Assembly: GCF_013359595.1 (NCBI RefSeq)
Contig: NZ_JABFMP010000029.1
Span: forward strand, 1 to 64,000
Length of the DNA stretch: 64,000 bases
DNA from: Pseudomonas sp. C1C7
GTDB taxonomy: Bacteria; Pseudomonadota; Gammaproteobacteria; Pseudomonadales; Pseudomonadaceae
Direction: 5' to 3'
A program made the translations under genes and the position numbers. Positions within the stretch are counted from its first letter, which is position 1, and the number at the start of each line of letters is the position of its first letter. This document shows, one piece after another, positions 51,489 through 59,610 of this stretch. The notes beneath the pieces are model-generated. The model worked only from the letters and a program-made list of their open reading frames with translations, made no database searches and was not told the DNA's origin.

Positions 51489-51549
51489 GCTGGAACACGA
51501 TCCCTGTAGCAGCTGGCGAAGCCCGCGGCTACAGGGATCGTGTTCCAGC
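51489..51549. repeat. perfect 22-base inverted repeat inside an operon
   Basis: Arms 51489-51510 and 51528-51549 are exact reverse complements, enclosing a 17-base loop. The centre (GTAGCAGCTGGCGAAGCC) is REP-like, but the outer GCTGGAACACGATC is not part of other REPs in the window. It lies between the NIPSNAP and cyclase genes. Confidence 0.92.
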
Positions 51550-51577
51550 CTCCCGTGCAAAAACCAAGGAAAACCCC

Positions 51578-52558
51578 ATGTGCGACCACAACAACAATAC
51601 CGCCGCCCACTCCTCTCCCGATGCCAAGGCCCTGCTCGAAGGTCTGCCGACCAACTGGGGCAAGTGGGGGCCTGACGATGAAGTCGGTGCCCTTAACTAC
51701 CTGCAAAACGCCGAGGTGCTGCGCGGCATCAGCGCCGTGCGCCAGGGCAAGACGTTCACCCTGCAAGTGCAGATCGGCCATCCCAAGGGCGAGCCGCTGT
51801 GGCCCGGCCGTCGCCCGTCGATGCGGGTCAACGTGCTGGACAAGGGCCACTTCCTGGCCGGCAAGACTCATTTCGACGGGCACGTGGAGTACGCCGACGA
51901 CGTGATCTTCATGCACCTGCAAGGCTCGACCCAGTACGACGCCCTGGGCCACGTCTGGCACGACAACAAACTGTGGAACGGCTACGACGCCATGAGCACC
52001 ATCGGCGGCATGGACAAGGCCAGCATCCTGCCGATTGCCGAGCGCGGGATCGTCGGGCGCGCGGTGCTGATCGACATGGCCCGCCATCGCGGCAAGGCGG
52101 TGCTGGACAAGGGCGAGACCTTCAATCACCACGACCTGCTGGCCGCCGCGAAAGCCCAGGGTATCGAGATCCACAAGCGCGACATCCTGATCATCCGCAC
52201 CGGCTGGATCGGCTCGTTCTACGAGCGCGAACCCGAGGAGTTCTACAAGGATTTCGCCGAGCCGGGCCTGACCTTCAGCCGCGAACTGGTGGAGTGGTTT
52301 CACCAGATGGAAATCCCCAACCTGGTCACCGACACCATGGCCAACGAAGTCGCGGTCGATCCGCAGTCGGGGGTGCTGATTCCGCTGCACAACGCACTGA
52401 TGCGCAACCTCGGCGTGACCTTCACCGAGGTGGCGTTGCTCGACGAACTGGCCACAGATTGCGCCGAAGACGGCCAGTGGCAGTTTCTCTACACCGCCGC
52501 GCCCTTGAAGATCGTCGGCGGTACCGGCGCGCCGGTGAACCCCATCGTGATCAAGTAG
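51578..52558 (+). CDS. cyclase-family hydrolase, cytosolic
   Basis: 326 residues of the kynurenine-formamidase-like (PF04199) family, with no signal peptide. AAGGAAAA precedes the ATG at 51578. The family metal motif HxGTHxDxxxH appears here as QGSTQYDALGH: Asp and the last His are kept, both earlier His are Gln. Further family segments are ILIIRTGWIGSFY and VTDTMANEVAVDP. It could hydrolyse a cyclic amide, imide or lactone in the locus pathway. It overlaps the convergent LysR gene by eight bases. Confidence 0.87.
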   Translation: MCDHNNNTAAHSSPDAKALLEGLPTNWGKWGPDDEVGALNYLQNAEVLRGISAVRQGKTFTLQVQIGHPKGEPLWPGRRPSMRVNVLDKGHFLAGKTHFDGHVEYADDVIFMHLQGSTQYDALGHVWHDNKLWNGYDAMSTIGGMDKASILPIAERGIVGRAVLIDMARHRGKAVLDKGETFNHHDLLAAAKAQGIEIHKRDILIIRTGWIGSFYEREPEEFYKDFAEPGLTFSRELVEWFHQMEIPNLVTDTMANEVAVDPQSGVLIPLHNALMRNLGVTFTEVALLDELATDCAEDGQWQFLYTAAPLKIVGGTGAPVNPIVIK

Positions 52559-53501
52559 TCAGGTCGCGCTGCAATTCGTTGATCAGCAGGGTCGCCGCCG
52601 GAGACAGATCGGCGCCGACCCGGCTGATCACGCCATAGGGCTCGATCAAGGCGCGCAATGACACCGGCAGCTTCACCAGCAATTCGTGCTGCTCGCAGAA
52701 CTCGGCCACTTCCACCGGGATCACCGCCAGCAGGGTCGGGTCCTGCTGCACCAGCATCATGGTGGCGAAGGTCGACGAGGTTTCGAGCGGATAACGCGGA
52801 ATCTCCAGCCCCGCCTCGTTCAGTTCCCGCTCCAGCGCCTGGCGCATCGGCATGTCCTTGGGATAGACCACCCAGCGGTAATCGCTCAACTGTGACAGCT
52901 GCAATGACTCGACACGCGCCAGCGGATGGTCCTTGCTGGCGACTACCGCCAGGGGCTCTTCGCTCAACTCGATGCAGTCATAAGCGTCCGAACGCTGGCC
53001 GACGCTGGTGCGACAGATCGCCAGGTCCAGCCGTCCCTGATCCAGCAAACCAAGCAGCGTGGCGCTGGTGTTTTCCACCAGTTCCACCGACAGCTCCGGC
53101 TGCTTGAGGCGCAGTTCGGTCAGTGCCCGGGTCAGCAACGGCACCGCGCCCATGATCACCCCCACCGACAGGCGCCCGCCCTGGCCGCGCATGATGCTCA
53201 GCATTTCCTCGCGCAGGTGCTCCACATCGCTGTAGATCAGCCGCGCATAACGGATCATGCAGCGCCCCATTTCATTGGCCACCAAGCCCTTGGGCTGGCG
53301 CTCGAACAACGGCATGCCGAGCAACGACTCGACCTCGTGCAGCGCCTTGGTGGCGCCGGACTGGGATATCGAAATCTGCTCGGCGGCCTTGTGCAGCGAG
53401 CCGCGATCATCGAGGGCGATCAGCAGCCTCAGCTGTTTGAGGCGCAGACGTGAAGCGATGCTGCCAAGTGAAGGGACCATATCGTCGGGTGCTCTGTTCA
53501 A
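52551..53501 (-). CDS. LysR family transcriptional regulator of the catabolic locus
   Basis: 316 residues. The HTH is LRLKQLRLLIALDDRGSLHKAAEQISISQSGATKALHEVESLLGMPLFERQPKGL and the effector domain has a GbpR/CbnR-like look. It is convergent with the cytosolic cyclase gene. An operator-like palindrome lies 90 bases upstream of its ATG, matching sites at two other promoters in the locus, so it is the best candidate regulator of the whole set and of itself. Confidence 0.9.
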   Translation of the reverse strand: MNRAPDDMVPSLGSIASRLRLKQLRLLIALDDRGSLHKAAEQISISQSGATKALHEVESLLGMPLFERQPKGLVANEMGRCMIRYARLIYSDVEHLREEMLSIMRGQGGRLSVGVIMGAVPLLTRALTELRLKQPELSVELVENTSATLLGLLDQGRLDLAICRTSVGQRSDAYDCIELSEEPLAVVASKDHPLARVESLQLSQLSDYRWVVYPKDMPMRQALERELNEAGLEIPRYPLETSSTFATMMLVQQDPTLLAVIPVEVAEFCEQHELLVKLPVSLRALIEPYGVISRVGADLSPAATLLINELQRDLTT

Positions 53502-53590
53502 GTTGCGAATCCATCAGGGCCAGTGTAGGCCCCTGTAACGCGCATTTTGGGGCGCAGTCTCGGGGCCGGACAAATGACAACAACGGGCCA

Positions 53591-53613
53591 GGGGATGAGC
53601 GTTCGTCATCCCC
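53591..53613. promoter_or_regulatory. operator copy 3, GGGGAT-N11-ATCCCC
   Basis: Arms and spacing are identical to copy 1, 90 bases upstream of the LysR start. The symmetry extends outwards here (CAACGG ... CCGTTG, imperfect), so on the minus strand the same sequence could also form a terminator for the exported cyclase gene. T runs after it are weak. Confidence 0.65.
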
Positions 53614-53639
53614 GGTCCGTTGTTGAGCAACCGTATCGG

Positions 53640-54578
53640 TCAGCGAATCGCCACCGGGTTGATGTTGACCTGGGTCGAGCCTTTGTAGAGCGGCTGACCG
53701 AGCACGAACATGAAGGTCCAGGCCTTGTCCTTGACCAGTGCGCGGCTGTCGATCAGCTCCAGGTTGTAGATACCGTTCTTGGCCAGCATGAACTGGTTGA
53801 CCGGGAATTCCTGGCCGTCGGTGCCGGGGTAGATTTCCGAGGCCCAGGTGTCGCCGCCGAACGCGACGATCTGTTTGTCCGCCAGCCACTTGGCCGCCGC
53901 CATGCCGATGCCCGGTTCCACCGCGAGGAATTTCTCGTTGTCCTTGCCCAAAAGCTCAAGCCAACCGGTGTTGAACAGCACCACATCGCCCTTCTCGATG
54001 CTGATGCCCTGCAGGTCCAGAGCCTTCTGGATATCGGCGACGGTGAACTCGGTTTTCTCCGGCACGATGGCTTTGCCGTACACCGCGGTCATGTCCAGGA
54101 CCACGCCACGGGTCACGATCGGCGGGACCTTTTCGATGCCCAGCTTCCTCACGCCCTCGACGGTCACGAAGTCGGCGGCGCGATTGCCGTTGTAGTAGAC
54201 GTTGTCGATGCCGATGTGGCCGATGCCGTTGAGCTGAGTGCCGACCCCGGTCCAGCCGACCACCAGTTCATCGTTGAAGGTGAATTTGTTCGGCCCCATG
54301 GTGGTGCCGCCCGCCTCGCCCGGCTGGACGTTGGTCAGGTGAAAACTGCGATGGCGGAAGGCGGGCAGGTTTTTGTCGATGGCCACTGCCAGCGGGTAGG
54401 TCTTGCCGGTCTTGATCAGCTTGGCGGCGTTGAGCACCGAGTCGGCGGTGATCAGGTTCGCGGCGCCGATTTCATCCTGGGCACCGTAGCGCGAGGGGTA
54501 CCACTCTTGCGCATCGGCGGCGTGGGCGGCGTTGAGGGTGAACAGCAGGGCAAAAGGCAGTACCAATCGGTTAAGCAT
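53640..54578 (-). CDS. cyclase-family protein, exported
   Basis: 312 residues with a signal peptide (LNRLVLPFALLFTLNAAHA, cleavage near residue 20), so periplasmic. Same superfamily as the cytosolic cyclase gene. The metal motif is GVGTQLNGIGH: only the last His remains of the canonical His/His/Asp/His set, so metal binding must differ or be lost. VVLFNTGWLELLGKDNEKF and TWASEIYPG are other family segments. AAGGATC precedes the ATG at 54578. It may act on the substrate before uptake. Confidence 0.87.
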   Translation of the reverse strand: MLNRLVLPFALLFTLNAAHAADAQEWYPSRYGAQDEIGAANLITADSVLNAAKLIKTGKTYPLAVAIDKNLPAFRHRSFHLTNVQPGEAGGTTMGPNKFTFNDELVVGWTGVGTQLNGIGHIGIDNVYYNGNRAADFVTVEGVRKLGIEKVPPIVTRGVVLDMTAVYGKAIVPEKTEFTVADIQKALDLQGISIEKGDVVLFNTGWLELLGKDNEKFLAVEPGIGMAAAKWLADKQIVAFGGDTWASEIYPGTDGQEFPVNQFMLAKNGIYNLELIDSRALVKDKAWTFMFVLGQPLYKGSTQVNINPVAIR

Positions 54579-54901
54579 GGGGCAGATCCTTGTCTGGTTT
54601 CGATGGCGCCAAGGTACCCAGCGCGTTTGTGCGAAAACAGACAGGTGTCGACAATACAATTGTTCCGGATTTTCACGAGTGCACGCTCTTTTACAGGTGC
54701 TGCCGAAGGCTGCGATCTTTTGATCTTGCTTTTAAAAAACAAAATCAAAAGATCGCAGCCTCCGGCAGCAACTACACGGTTACCGGTAGACATCGGCAGT
54801 CAACTGACATAAAACCCGTAAATCCAGCCAGTCGATCAAGCGCCGTTACGTTTATACCGTTTGCGAATTAAGATTATTCCAACTCGCTAAAACAGAAGCT
54901 C
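54579..54901. other. divergent gap with one REP pair
   Basis: Holds the promoters of the exported cyclase and the GlxA-type regulator, separated by a REP pair at 54692-54777. No operator was recognised and no gene is supported. Confidence 0.6.
54692..54777. repeat. REP inverted pair (GATCGCAGCC type)
   Basis: GTGCTGCCGAAGGCTGCGAT and ATCGCAGCCTCCGGCAGCAA are mirrored across an AT-rich spacer. Confidence 0.85.
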
Positions 54902-55933
54902 ATGAACGAAATCGCCAGCTCTCCCGCCTCCCCCGCGTCATCCCCCAGGCTTGCGTGCGACTCCTCGCGCTTGATCGTGTTCCTCGCGTATCCCGAAATG
55001 GGCCTGCTGGACCTGACCGGTGCCCAGACCGTGTTCTGGGCGGCCTCCAAATACATGAACGCGCGCAACCTGCCGGGTTATACGCTGCACACCGCGAGCC
55101 TGGCCGGCGGCCTGATGCACACCGCCGAGGGCCTGGCGGTCAACACCGTGGCGCTCAGCGATTTCGATGCTCGAACCATCGATACCCTGATCGCTCCTGG
55201 CGCGCCGAACATTCTGCAGGCCATGAACCATTCCCTGGATCTGGTGGCCTGGCTAGCCGAAGCTTCGGGCAAGGCCAAGCGCACCGCTTCGGTGTGCAGC
55301 GGCACCTTTCTGCTGGCCGAGGCCGGCTTGCTGGAAGGCCGCCGCGCCGCGACCCACTGGCTGATGTGCGACATGCTCAAGGAGCGCTATCCGGCCATCG
55401 AAGTCGACAGCGATGCGATCTTCGTCAAGCAGGATGCGATCTGGACCAGCGCCGGTGTCAGCGCCGGCATCGACCTGGCCCTGGCGCTGGTCGAAGAGGA
55501 TTGCGGGCGCGAAGTGGCGCTGCTGGTGGCGCGGGAGATGGTGGTGTTTCTCAAGCGTCCTGGCGGTCAGGCCCAATACAGTCAGCTGCTCAAATCGCAA
55601 ACCAGCGAAAGCGCCGCGTTCGACGAACTGCACCTGTGGATCTCGCACAACCTGGCCACCGAAAACCTCACCGTCGAAACCCTCGCCCAGCAAGTGCAAA
55701 TGAGCCCGCGCAACTTCGCCCGGGTCTACAAACTCAAGACCGGCCGCACCCCGGCCAAAGCCGTGGAAGTGCTGCGTGTGGAGGCGGCCCGGCGCTTGCT
55801 GGAAGAGTCCGAGCGCAACATCGACCAGATCTCCCGACTTTGTGGCTTCGGCGATGAAGAACGAATGCGCCTGACCTTCCAGCGCAACCTCGGGGTCTCG
55901 CCCAGGGAATACCGCAGCCGGTTTTCGCGCTAA
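54902..55933 (+). CDS. GlxA-family regulator (DJ-1/PfpI plus AraC)
   Basis: 343 residues. The N-terminal glutamine-amidotransferase-like domain (RLIVFLAYPEMGLLDLTGAQTVF; nucleophile-elbow Cys in TASVCSGTFLLAEAGLL) is followed by a C-terminal AraC HTH pair (LTVETLAQQVQMSPRNFARVYKLKTGRTPAKAV; IDQISRLCGFGDEERMRLTFQRNLGVSPREYRSRF). Members sense small metabolites such as betaine or carnitine derivatives. It is divergent from the exported cyclase gene and may regulate it. A second protein of this architecture is encoded 2.7 kb away. Confidence 0.92.
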   Translation: MNEIASSPASPASSPRLACDSSRLIVFLAYPEMGLLDLTGAQTVFWAASKYMNARNLPGYTLHTASLAGGLMHTAEGLAVNTVALSDFDARTIDTLIAPGAPNILQAMNHSLDLVAWLAEASGKAKRTASVCSGTFLLAEAGLLEGRRAATHWLMCDMLKERYPAIEVDSDAIFVKQDAIWTSAGVSAGIDLALALVEEDCGREVALLVAREMVVFLKRPGGQAQYSQLLKSQTSESAAFDELHLWISHNLATENLTVETLAQQVQMSPRNFARVYKLKTGRTPAKAVEVLRVEAARRLLEESERNIDQISRLCGFGDEERMRLTFQRNLGVSPREYRSRFSR

Positions 55934-55957
55934 GCGAACACGGCACTACCCATCCCC

Positions 55958-56051
55958 TGCAGGAGCGAAGCTTGCTCGCGAAAGCGGCATGCCAGCCGTC
56001 TTCAATGTTGACTGGAGCACCGTCTTCGCGGGCAAGCCTCGCTCCTACAGG
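55958..56051. repeat. REP inverted pair (GCGGGCAAGCCTCGC type)
   Basis: TGCAGGAGCGAAGCTTGCTCGCGAA-like left arm and TTCGCGGGCAAGCCTCGCTC right arm, about 40 bases apart. Confidence 0.82.
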
Positions 56052-56184
56052 GTAGGCGCCGATTCTGGCATCGACACATCACCCATGTGGGCCCATCTGA
56101 ATTGCCGGGGAACTCTCGGCGAGCGGTGTGCATCTGAAAAGATGAGGTACTTCCTTTTTGCTGCACGCTTCAGAGGACACCATC

Positions 56185-56505
56185 ATGCGCCGTCTGATTA
56201 TCGTTTCTTCCCTGCTGCTGTGTTTACCTGTCGGCTCTGCACTGGCCGATGTGGATGCGGGTGATGTCGCCACTTCGGCCGGCGTTTCCGCGTCCCTTTA
56301 TTCCACGTTCAAGGATCACAAACTCGTGGTTCCCGCCCGGGATGACGCCTCCAGCTTCGTAGCCAGTGGCGGTGCCATTCGCGGCGCGTACCTGGAGTCG
56401 GTGTTCGAGAAACTCCGGCAGGACAACCCCAACCTCGTCAGCGCAAGCGATGAAGAACTGGCTCAGGCCATCCTCGTACATGACGATGTAGTCGCCAATC
56501 ACTAA
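56185..56505 (+). CDS. DUF2388 periplasmic protein
   Basis: 106 residues with signal peptide (LIIVSSLLLCLPVGSALA, cleavage after residue 22). The family core is present: STFKDHKLVVPARDDASSFVASGGAIRGAYLESVFEKLRQ. AGAGGA precedes the ATG at 56185. The family is Pseudomonas-centred with unknown function. Single-gene unit. Confidence 0.85.
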   Translation: MRRLIIVSSLLLCLPVGSALADVDAGDVATSAGVSASLYSTFKDHKLVVPARDDASSFVASGGAIRGAYLESVFEKLRQDNPNLVSASDEELAQAILVHDDVVANH

Positions 56506-56511
56506 AGAACC

Positions 56512-56540
56512 CAGTAGGAGCGAGCATGCTCGCTCCTACA
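56512..56540. repeat. short REP palindrome
   Basis: GTAGGAGCGAGCATGCTCGC closes on itself to give a compact palindrome between convergent genes. Confidence 0.8.
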
Positions 56541-56552
56541 GTAGAGCTGCGT

Positions 56553-57461
56553 TCAGCGGGACCAGCCGCTTACCAATTGCGCGCTGATGCTCACCCCGCC
56601 ACACACCACAATCACCACGTCATGGGCACCGGCAATGGCCGGGTGGTCCAGGTAGGCGATGGCCAGTGAAACGCCGCAGGCGGGTTCGACCAGCTGGCGC
56701 AGGTCGCTGGCGTAGCGCACCACGCCCATGATCGCCTGCTCGTCACTGAGCACCACGCATTGGTGGTCGAAATCGAGGATGTGTTTTACCGGCCACTCGG
56801 CCACCAATGATGCGCCCAGAGACCGGGCGACGGTGTCGATGCGCGGCAGCTTGACCGGATGCCCGGCGCTAACCGCCGCGGCGAAAGACGCCGCGCCTTC
56901 GGTTTCGCAGGCGACGATCCGGCAGTCCATGCGCTGGTGACGGATCAGTCCGGTGAGGATTCCCGCCAACAAACCACCGCCGCCGACCGAGGTGACGATG
57001 GCGTCGAATTGCGGACAGTCTTCGATGATTTCATCGATCATCGTGCTGTGCCCTTGCCACAGCACCGGGTGGTCAAAGGCCGGTACGTATTCGGTATCCG
57101 CGCCCTGCGCCAGATCCTTGGCCTTCTGATTGGCCTCGTCCCAGACCTTGCCGTGGACGATCACTTCGGCACCGGTTTTCTGGATCCGCGCGCGGGTGGA
57201 TTCGGGGGTGGTGTGCGGCACCACCACACAGGCTTTCAGCCCCAGGCGGGCGGCGGCCACGGCGGTGGCGAAACCGGCGTTGCCACCGGAAGGACAGATC
57301 ACCTTGCGCTTGCCCTGCGCCACCGCCTGGCTGCACAACAAACCGATGCCGCGCACTTTGAAGGAACCGCCGGGTTGCAGGTTTTCCAGCTTGAGCCAGA
57401 TTCGGCGGGACGGCGTCGAGAGGTCCGGATGGAGGATCAGGGGTGTTCTGATGTGCAGCAT
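56553..57461 (-). CDS. serine/threonine dehydratase-like PLP enzyme
   Basis: 302 residues of fold-type II PLP enzymes. The PLP Lys is in GGSFKVRGIG (Lys35), the phosphate loop is SGGNAG, and the glycine-rich loop SVGGGGLLAG follows. It is shorter than biosynthetic IlvA (no ACT domain), so a catabolic L-serine or L-threonine deaminase role is likely. Related enzymes in this size class resemble SDS. Stands alone. Confidence 0.88.
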   Translation of the reverse strand: MLHIRTPLILHPDLSTPSRRIWLKLENLQPGGSFKVRGIGLLCSQAVAQGKRKVICPSGGNAGFATAVAAARLGLKACVVVPHTTPESTRARIQKTGAEVIVHGKVWDEANQKAKDLAQGADTEYVPAFDHPVLWQGHSTMIDEIIEDCPQFDAIVTSVGGGGLLAGILTGLIRHQRMDCRIVACETEGAASFAAAVSAGHPVKLPRIDTVARSLGASLVAEWPVKHILDFDHQCVVLSDEQAIMGVVRYASDLRQLVEPACGVSLAIAYLDHPAIAGAHDVVIVVCGGVSISAQLVSGWSR

Positions 57462-57565
57462 GACAGGCTCCTGTTGCAGGCCACGGGCCTGAGGAAGGCC
57501 GGTGGTGAACGGTGCTCAGACAAGTCTAGTCCACCCTTGGGTTCTGTTGTGTTGCTGATGACGCC

Positions 57566-57685
57566 CTCGCGGGCAAGCCCGCTCCCACAGGGAAATGCGC
57601 AAACCTTGTGGGAGCGGGCTTGCCCGCGATGGTCGTCAACGTTAACGCTGGCAGCCTGATGCCCAGCGGTGTTCTGCTCGCGATA
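57566..57685. repeat. REP pair plus composite core, copy E (right arm degenerate)
   Basis: A normal inverted pair (CGCGGGCAAGCCCGCTCCCA and its mirror) is followed by the conserved core at 57623-57676 (GTCAACGTTAACGCTGGCAG). The outer right arm has decayed to GCTCGCGATAGCG. Confidence 0.8.
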
Positions 57686-57707
57686 GCGTCCGCATGAACG
57701 CCGCAAA

Positions 57708-58499
57708 TCAGAGGTAACGTGGCGCCGCCGTGGAGGTGCCGAACAACCCGGACAGCACCTGGCGCTGTGCCTCATGGCGGTCCCACTGGGAACCATCATG
57801 CAACCCCGGAATGGTCACCACCTCGCCACTGGCAAGCCCCACCAAGGCGGCATCGACCATGTCCCCGGCCGACATCACGATCTCCTGCGGCAGGTTTTCC
57901 ACCGGGTTGCCCGCCTCGCTCCAGAAGTCGGTAGCGATGGCGCCCGGCAGCACGGCCTGGATGCGCAGGCCCTTGTCGGCCAATTCATGGTGCATCGACT
58001 GGCTCAGGGCCAGGACGAACGCCTTGGTGGCGCCATACACACCATTGAGAATTTCCGGGGCGATGGCCACGATCGAGCCGATGTTGATCACGGTGCCGCC
58101 GCCGCGGGCGACGAACCCCGGCGCCACCGCGTACGCCAGGCGAGTCAGCGCCGTGATGTTCAGGGTGATCATCTCTTCCATGTCATCCACCGGACTGCCC
58201 AGCAGCGGCATGACCGCCCCCACCCCGGCGTTGTTGACCAACAGGGTGATGCTCGCGTCGCTGCGCAGGATCTGCTCGACCCGCAGCAAATCGGCCTTGT
58301 CCTTCAAATCGGCCGCCACCACTTCCACGCTGCGCCCGGTTTCGTCGCTCAAGCGGTTGGCCAGGGCATCGAGTTTTGCCTGGCTGCGGGCGACCAGAAT
58401 CAGGTTATAGCCCTGACGGGCCAGGCGGTCGGCGTACACCGCGCCGATGCCTGAGGACGCGCCGGTGATCAGGGCGGTGCCTTTGGATGAAAGCGTCAT
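57708..58499 (-). CDS. short-chain dehydrogenase/reductase
   Basis: 263 residues from the ATG at 58499, with AAGGAC upstream; a TTG two codons earlier is possible. Motifs TGASSGIG, LVNNAGVGA, the catalytic Ser in NIGSIVAI and YGATKA (YxxxK) are all intact, so it should be active. It is divergent from a GlxA-type regulator across 124 bases and is probably its target. Confidence 0.9.
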   Translation of the reverse strand: MTLSSKGTALITGASSGIGAVYADRLARQGYNLILVARSQAKLDALANRLSDETGRSVEVVAADLKDKADLLRVEQILRSDASITLLVNNAGVGAVMPLLGSPVDDMEEMITLNITALTRLAYAVAPGFVARGGGTVINIGSIVAIAPEILNGVYGATKAFVLALSQSMHHELADKGLRIQAVLPGAIATDFWSEAGNPVENLPQEIVMSAGDMVDAALVGLASGEVVTIPGLHDGSQWDRHEAQRQVLSGLFGTSTAAPRYL

Positions 58500-58576
58500 G
58501 TTCAATGTCCTTCACGAAGGGGCGAGATATTCGCCGGTGTGAGCAGTTATAAAGTGACTCGCCGGCGTCGCAAATG

Positions 58577-58593
58577 ACGTTTAAAGTACGTTT
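58577..58593. promoter_or_regulatory. possible AraC-type direct repeat
   Basis: ACGTTT at 58577-58582 and 58588-58593, 11 bases apart on the same strand, in the SDR/GlxA divergent gap. AraC-family proteins bind tandem half-sites with this sort of spacing. Positional inference. Confidence 0.35.
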
Positions 58594-58623
58594 TTCGGAC
58601 ATGACCTTTTTGAGGACATCCCC

Positions 58624-59571
58624 ATGATCAGCGTGGCCTTCGTGGTTTTCGACAGGTTCCAGTCCATGGCGCTGGCGGCGATGCCGGTGTTCGAGTACGC
58701 CAACTTCAGCGCCGGCGAAACACTGTACGACGTGCACGTGCTGTCCGAGGACGGGCGAAACCTGCGGGCGTCCGGCGGCTTGACCGTGGGCACCGAGGTG
58801 TTCGATGAGCGGGTCTTCGATACGGTGATCGTGGTCGGCGGCGATTCGATCCTCGAACAGGCCCCCGAGGCGGTGCTCGATTACCTGCGAGCCAGCGCCA
58901 CGACAGCCCGGCGTACCGCGTCGATCTGTTCCGGTGCCTTCGTCATGGCCCAGGCCGGATTGCTCGACGGGCGGCGGGCCACCACCCATTGGGCCTATGC
59001 CCGGCAGCTGCAGGAGCGTTTTGCTTCGATCAAGGTGGAAGCTGACCGTATTTACGTGATCGATGGTGCGATCTGGACCTCTGCGGGGATGACCGCCGGC
59101 ATCGATCTGGCGCTGGCCATGGTGGAAAAGGATTTCGGCGCGGAACTGGCGCGTTCGGTGGCGCAGAAGCTGGTGATGTATCACCGTCGGGGCGGCGGTC
59201 AGTCGCAGCATTCGGCGTTGCTGGAGCTGGAGCCGAAATCCGATCGTATCCAGACGGTGCTTGGCTATGCGCGAGAGCATCTGGCCGAAGCGCTGTCGGT
59301 GGAGCAGTTGGCGGAGGTGGCGAGTCTTAGTCCACGGCAATTCAGCCGTGCCTTTCGTGCCGAGACTGGGCAATCGCCGGCCAAGGCCATCGAGAATCTA
59401 CGCTTGGAGGCCGCAAGACAACTGCTCGAACGAGGGCGCCTGAGCCTGGATCAGATCGCCCTGGAAACCGGCTTCAGCGACCGGCGCCGTATGCGCGAGG
59501 CCTTCCTGCGAGCCTTCGGCCAGCCGCCCCAAGTCATCCGCCGCACAGCCCGCACCGAATCCCCCCTGTAG
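58624..59571 (+). CDS. GlxA-family regulator (DJ-1/PfpI plus AraC)
   Basis: 315 residues: DJ-1/PfpI-like domain (SVAFVVFDRFQSMALAAMPVFEYANF; Cys in TASICSGAFVMAQAGLL) and AraC domain (LSVEQLAEVASLSPRQFSRAFRAETGQSPAKAIENLRLEAARQLLERGRLSLDQIALETGFSDRRRMREAFLRAFGQPPQ). It is divergent from an SDR gene, its likely target. The stop codon TAG is the TAG of the REP border CTGTAGGAGC. Confidence 0.92.
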   Translation: MISVAFVVFDRFQSMALAAMPVFEYANFSAGETLYDVHVLSEDGRNLRASGGLTVGTEVFDERVFDTVIVVGGDSILEQAPEAVLDYLRASATTARRTASICSGAFVMAQAGLLDGRRATTHWAYARQLQERFASIKVEADRIYVIDGAIWTSAGMTAGIDLALAMVEKDFGAELARSVAQKLVMYHRRGGGQSQHSALLELEPKSDRIQTVLGYAREHLAEALSVEQLAEVASLSPRQFSRAFRAETGQSPAKAIENLRLEAARQLLERGRLSLDQIALETGFSDRRRMREAFLRAFGQPPQVIRRTARTESPL

Positions 59572-59598
59572 GAGCTGCCGAAGGCTGCTCCTACAGGG
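59567..59598. repeat. short REP palindrome supplying a stop codon
   Basis: TGTAGGAGCTGCCGAAGGCT followed by GCTCCTACA; a minimal REP hairpin that overlaps the stop codon of the GlxA-type gene. Confidence 0.8.
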
Positions 59599-59610
59599 GG
59601 GTGGTGTGGG

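Noticed and set aside
53583..53623. Reading the palindrome before the LysR gene only as a terminator of the exported cyclase gene
   Set aside because: The extended stem would allow it, but the six-base arms with 11-base spacing are repeated at a promoter site (48856-48878) where no transcript ends, so an operator role fits better. A dual role stays possible.
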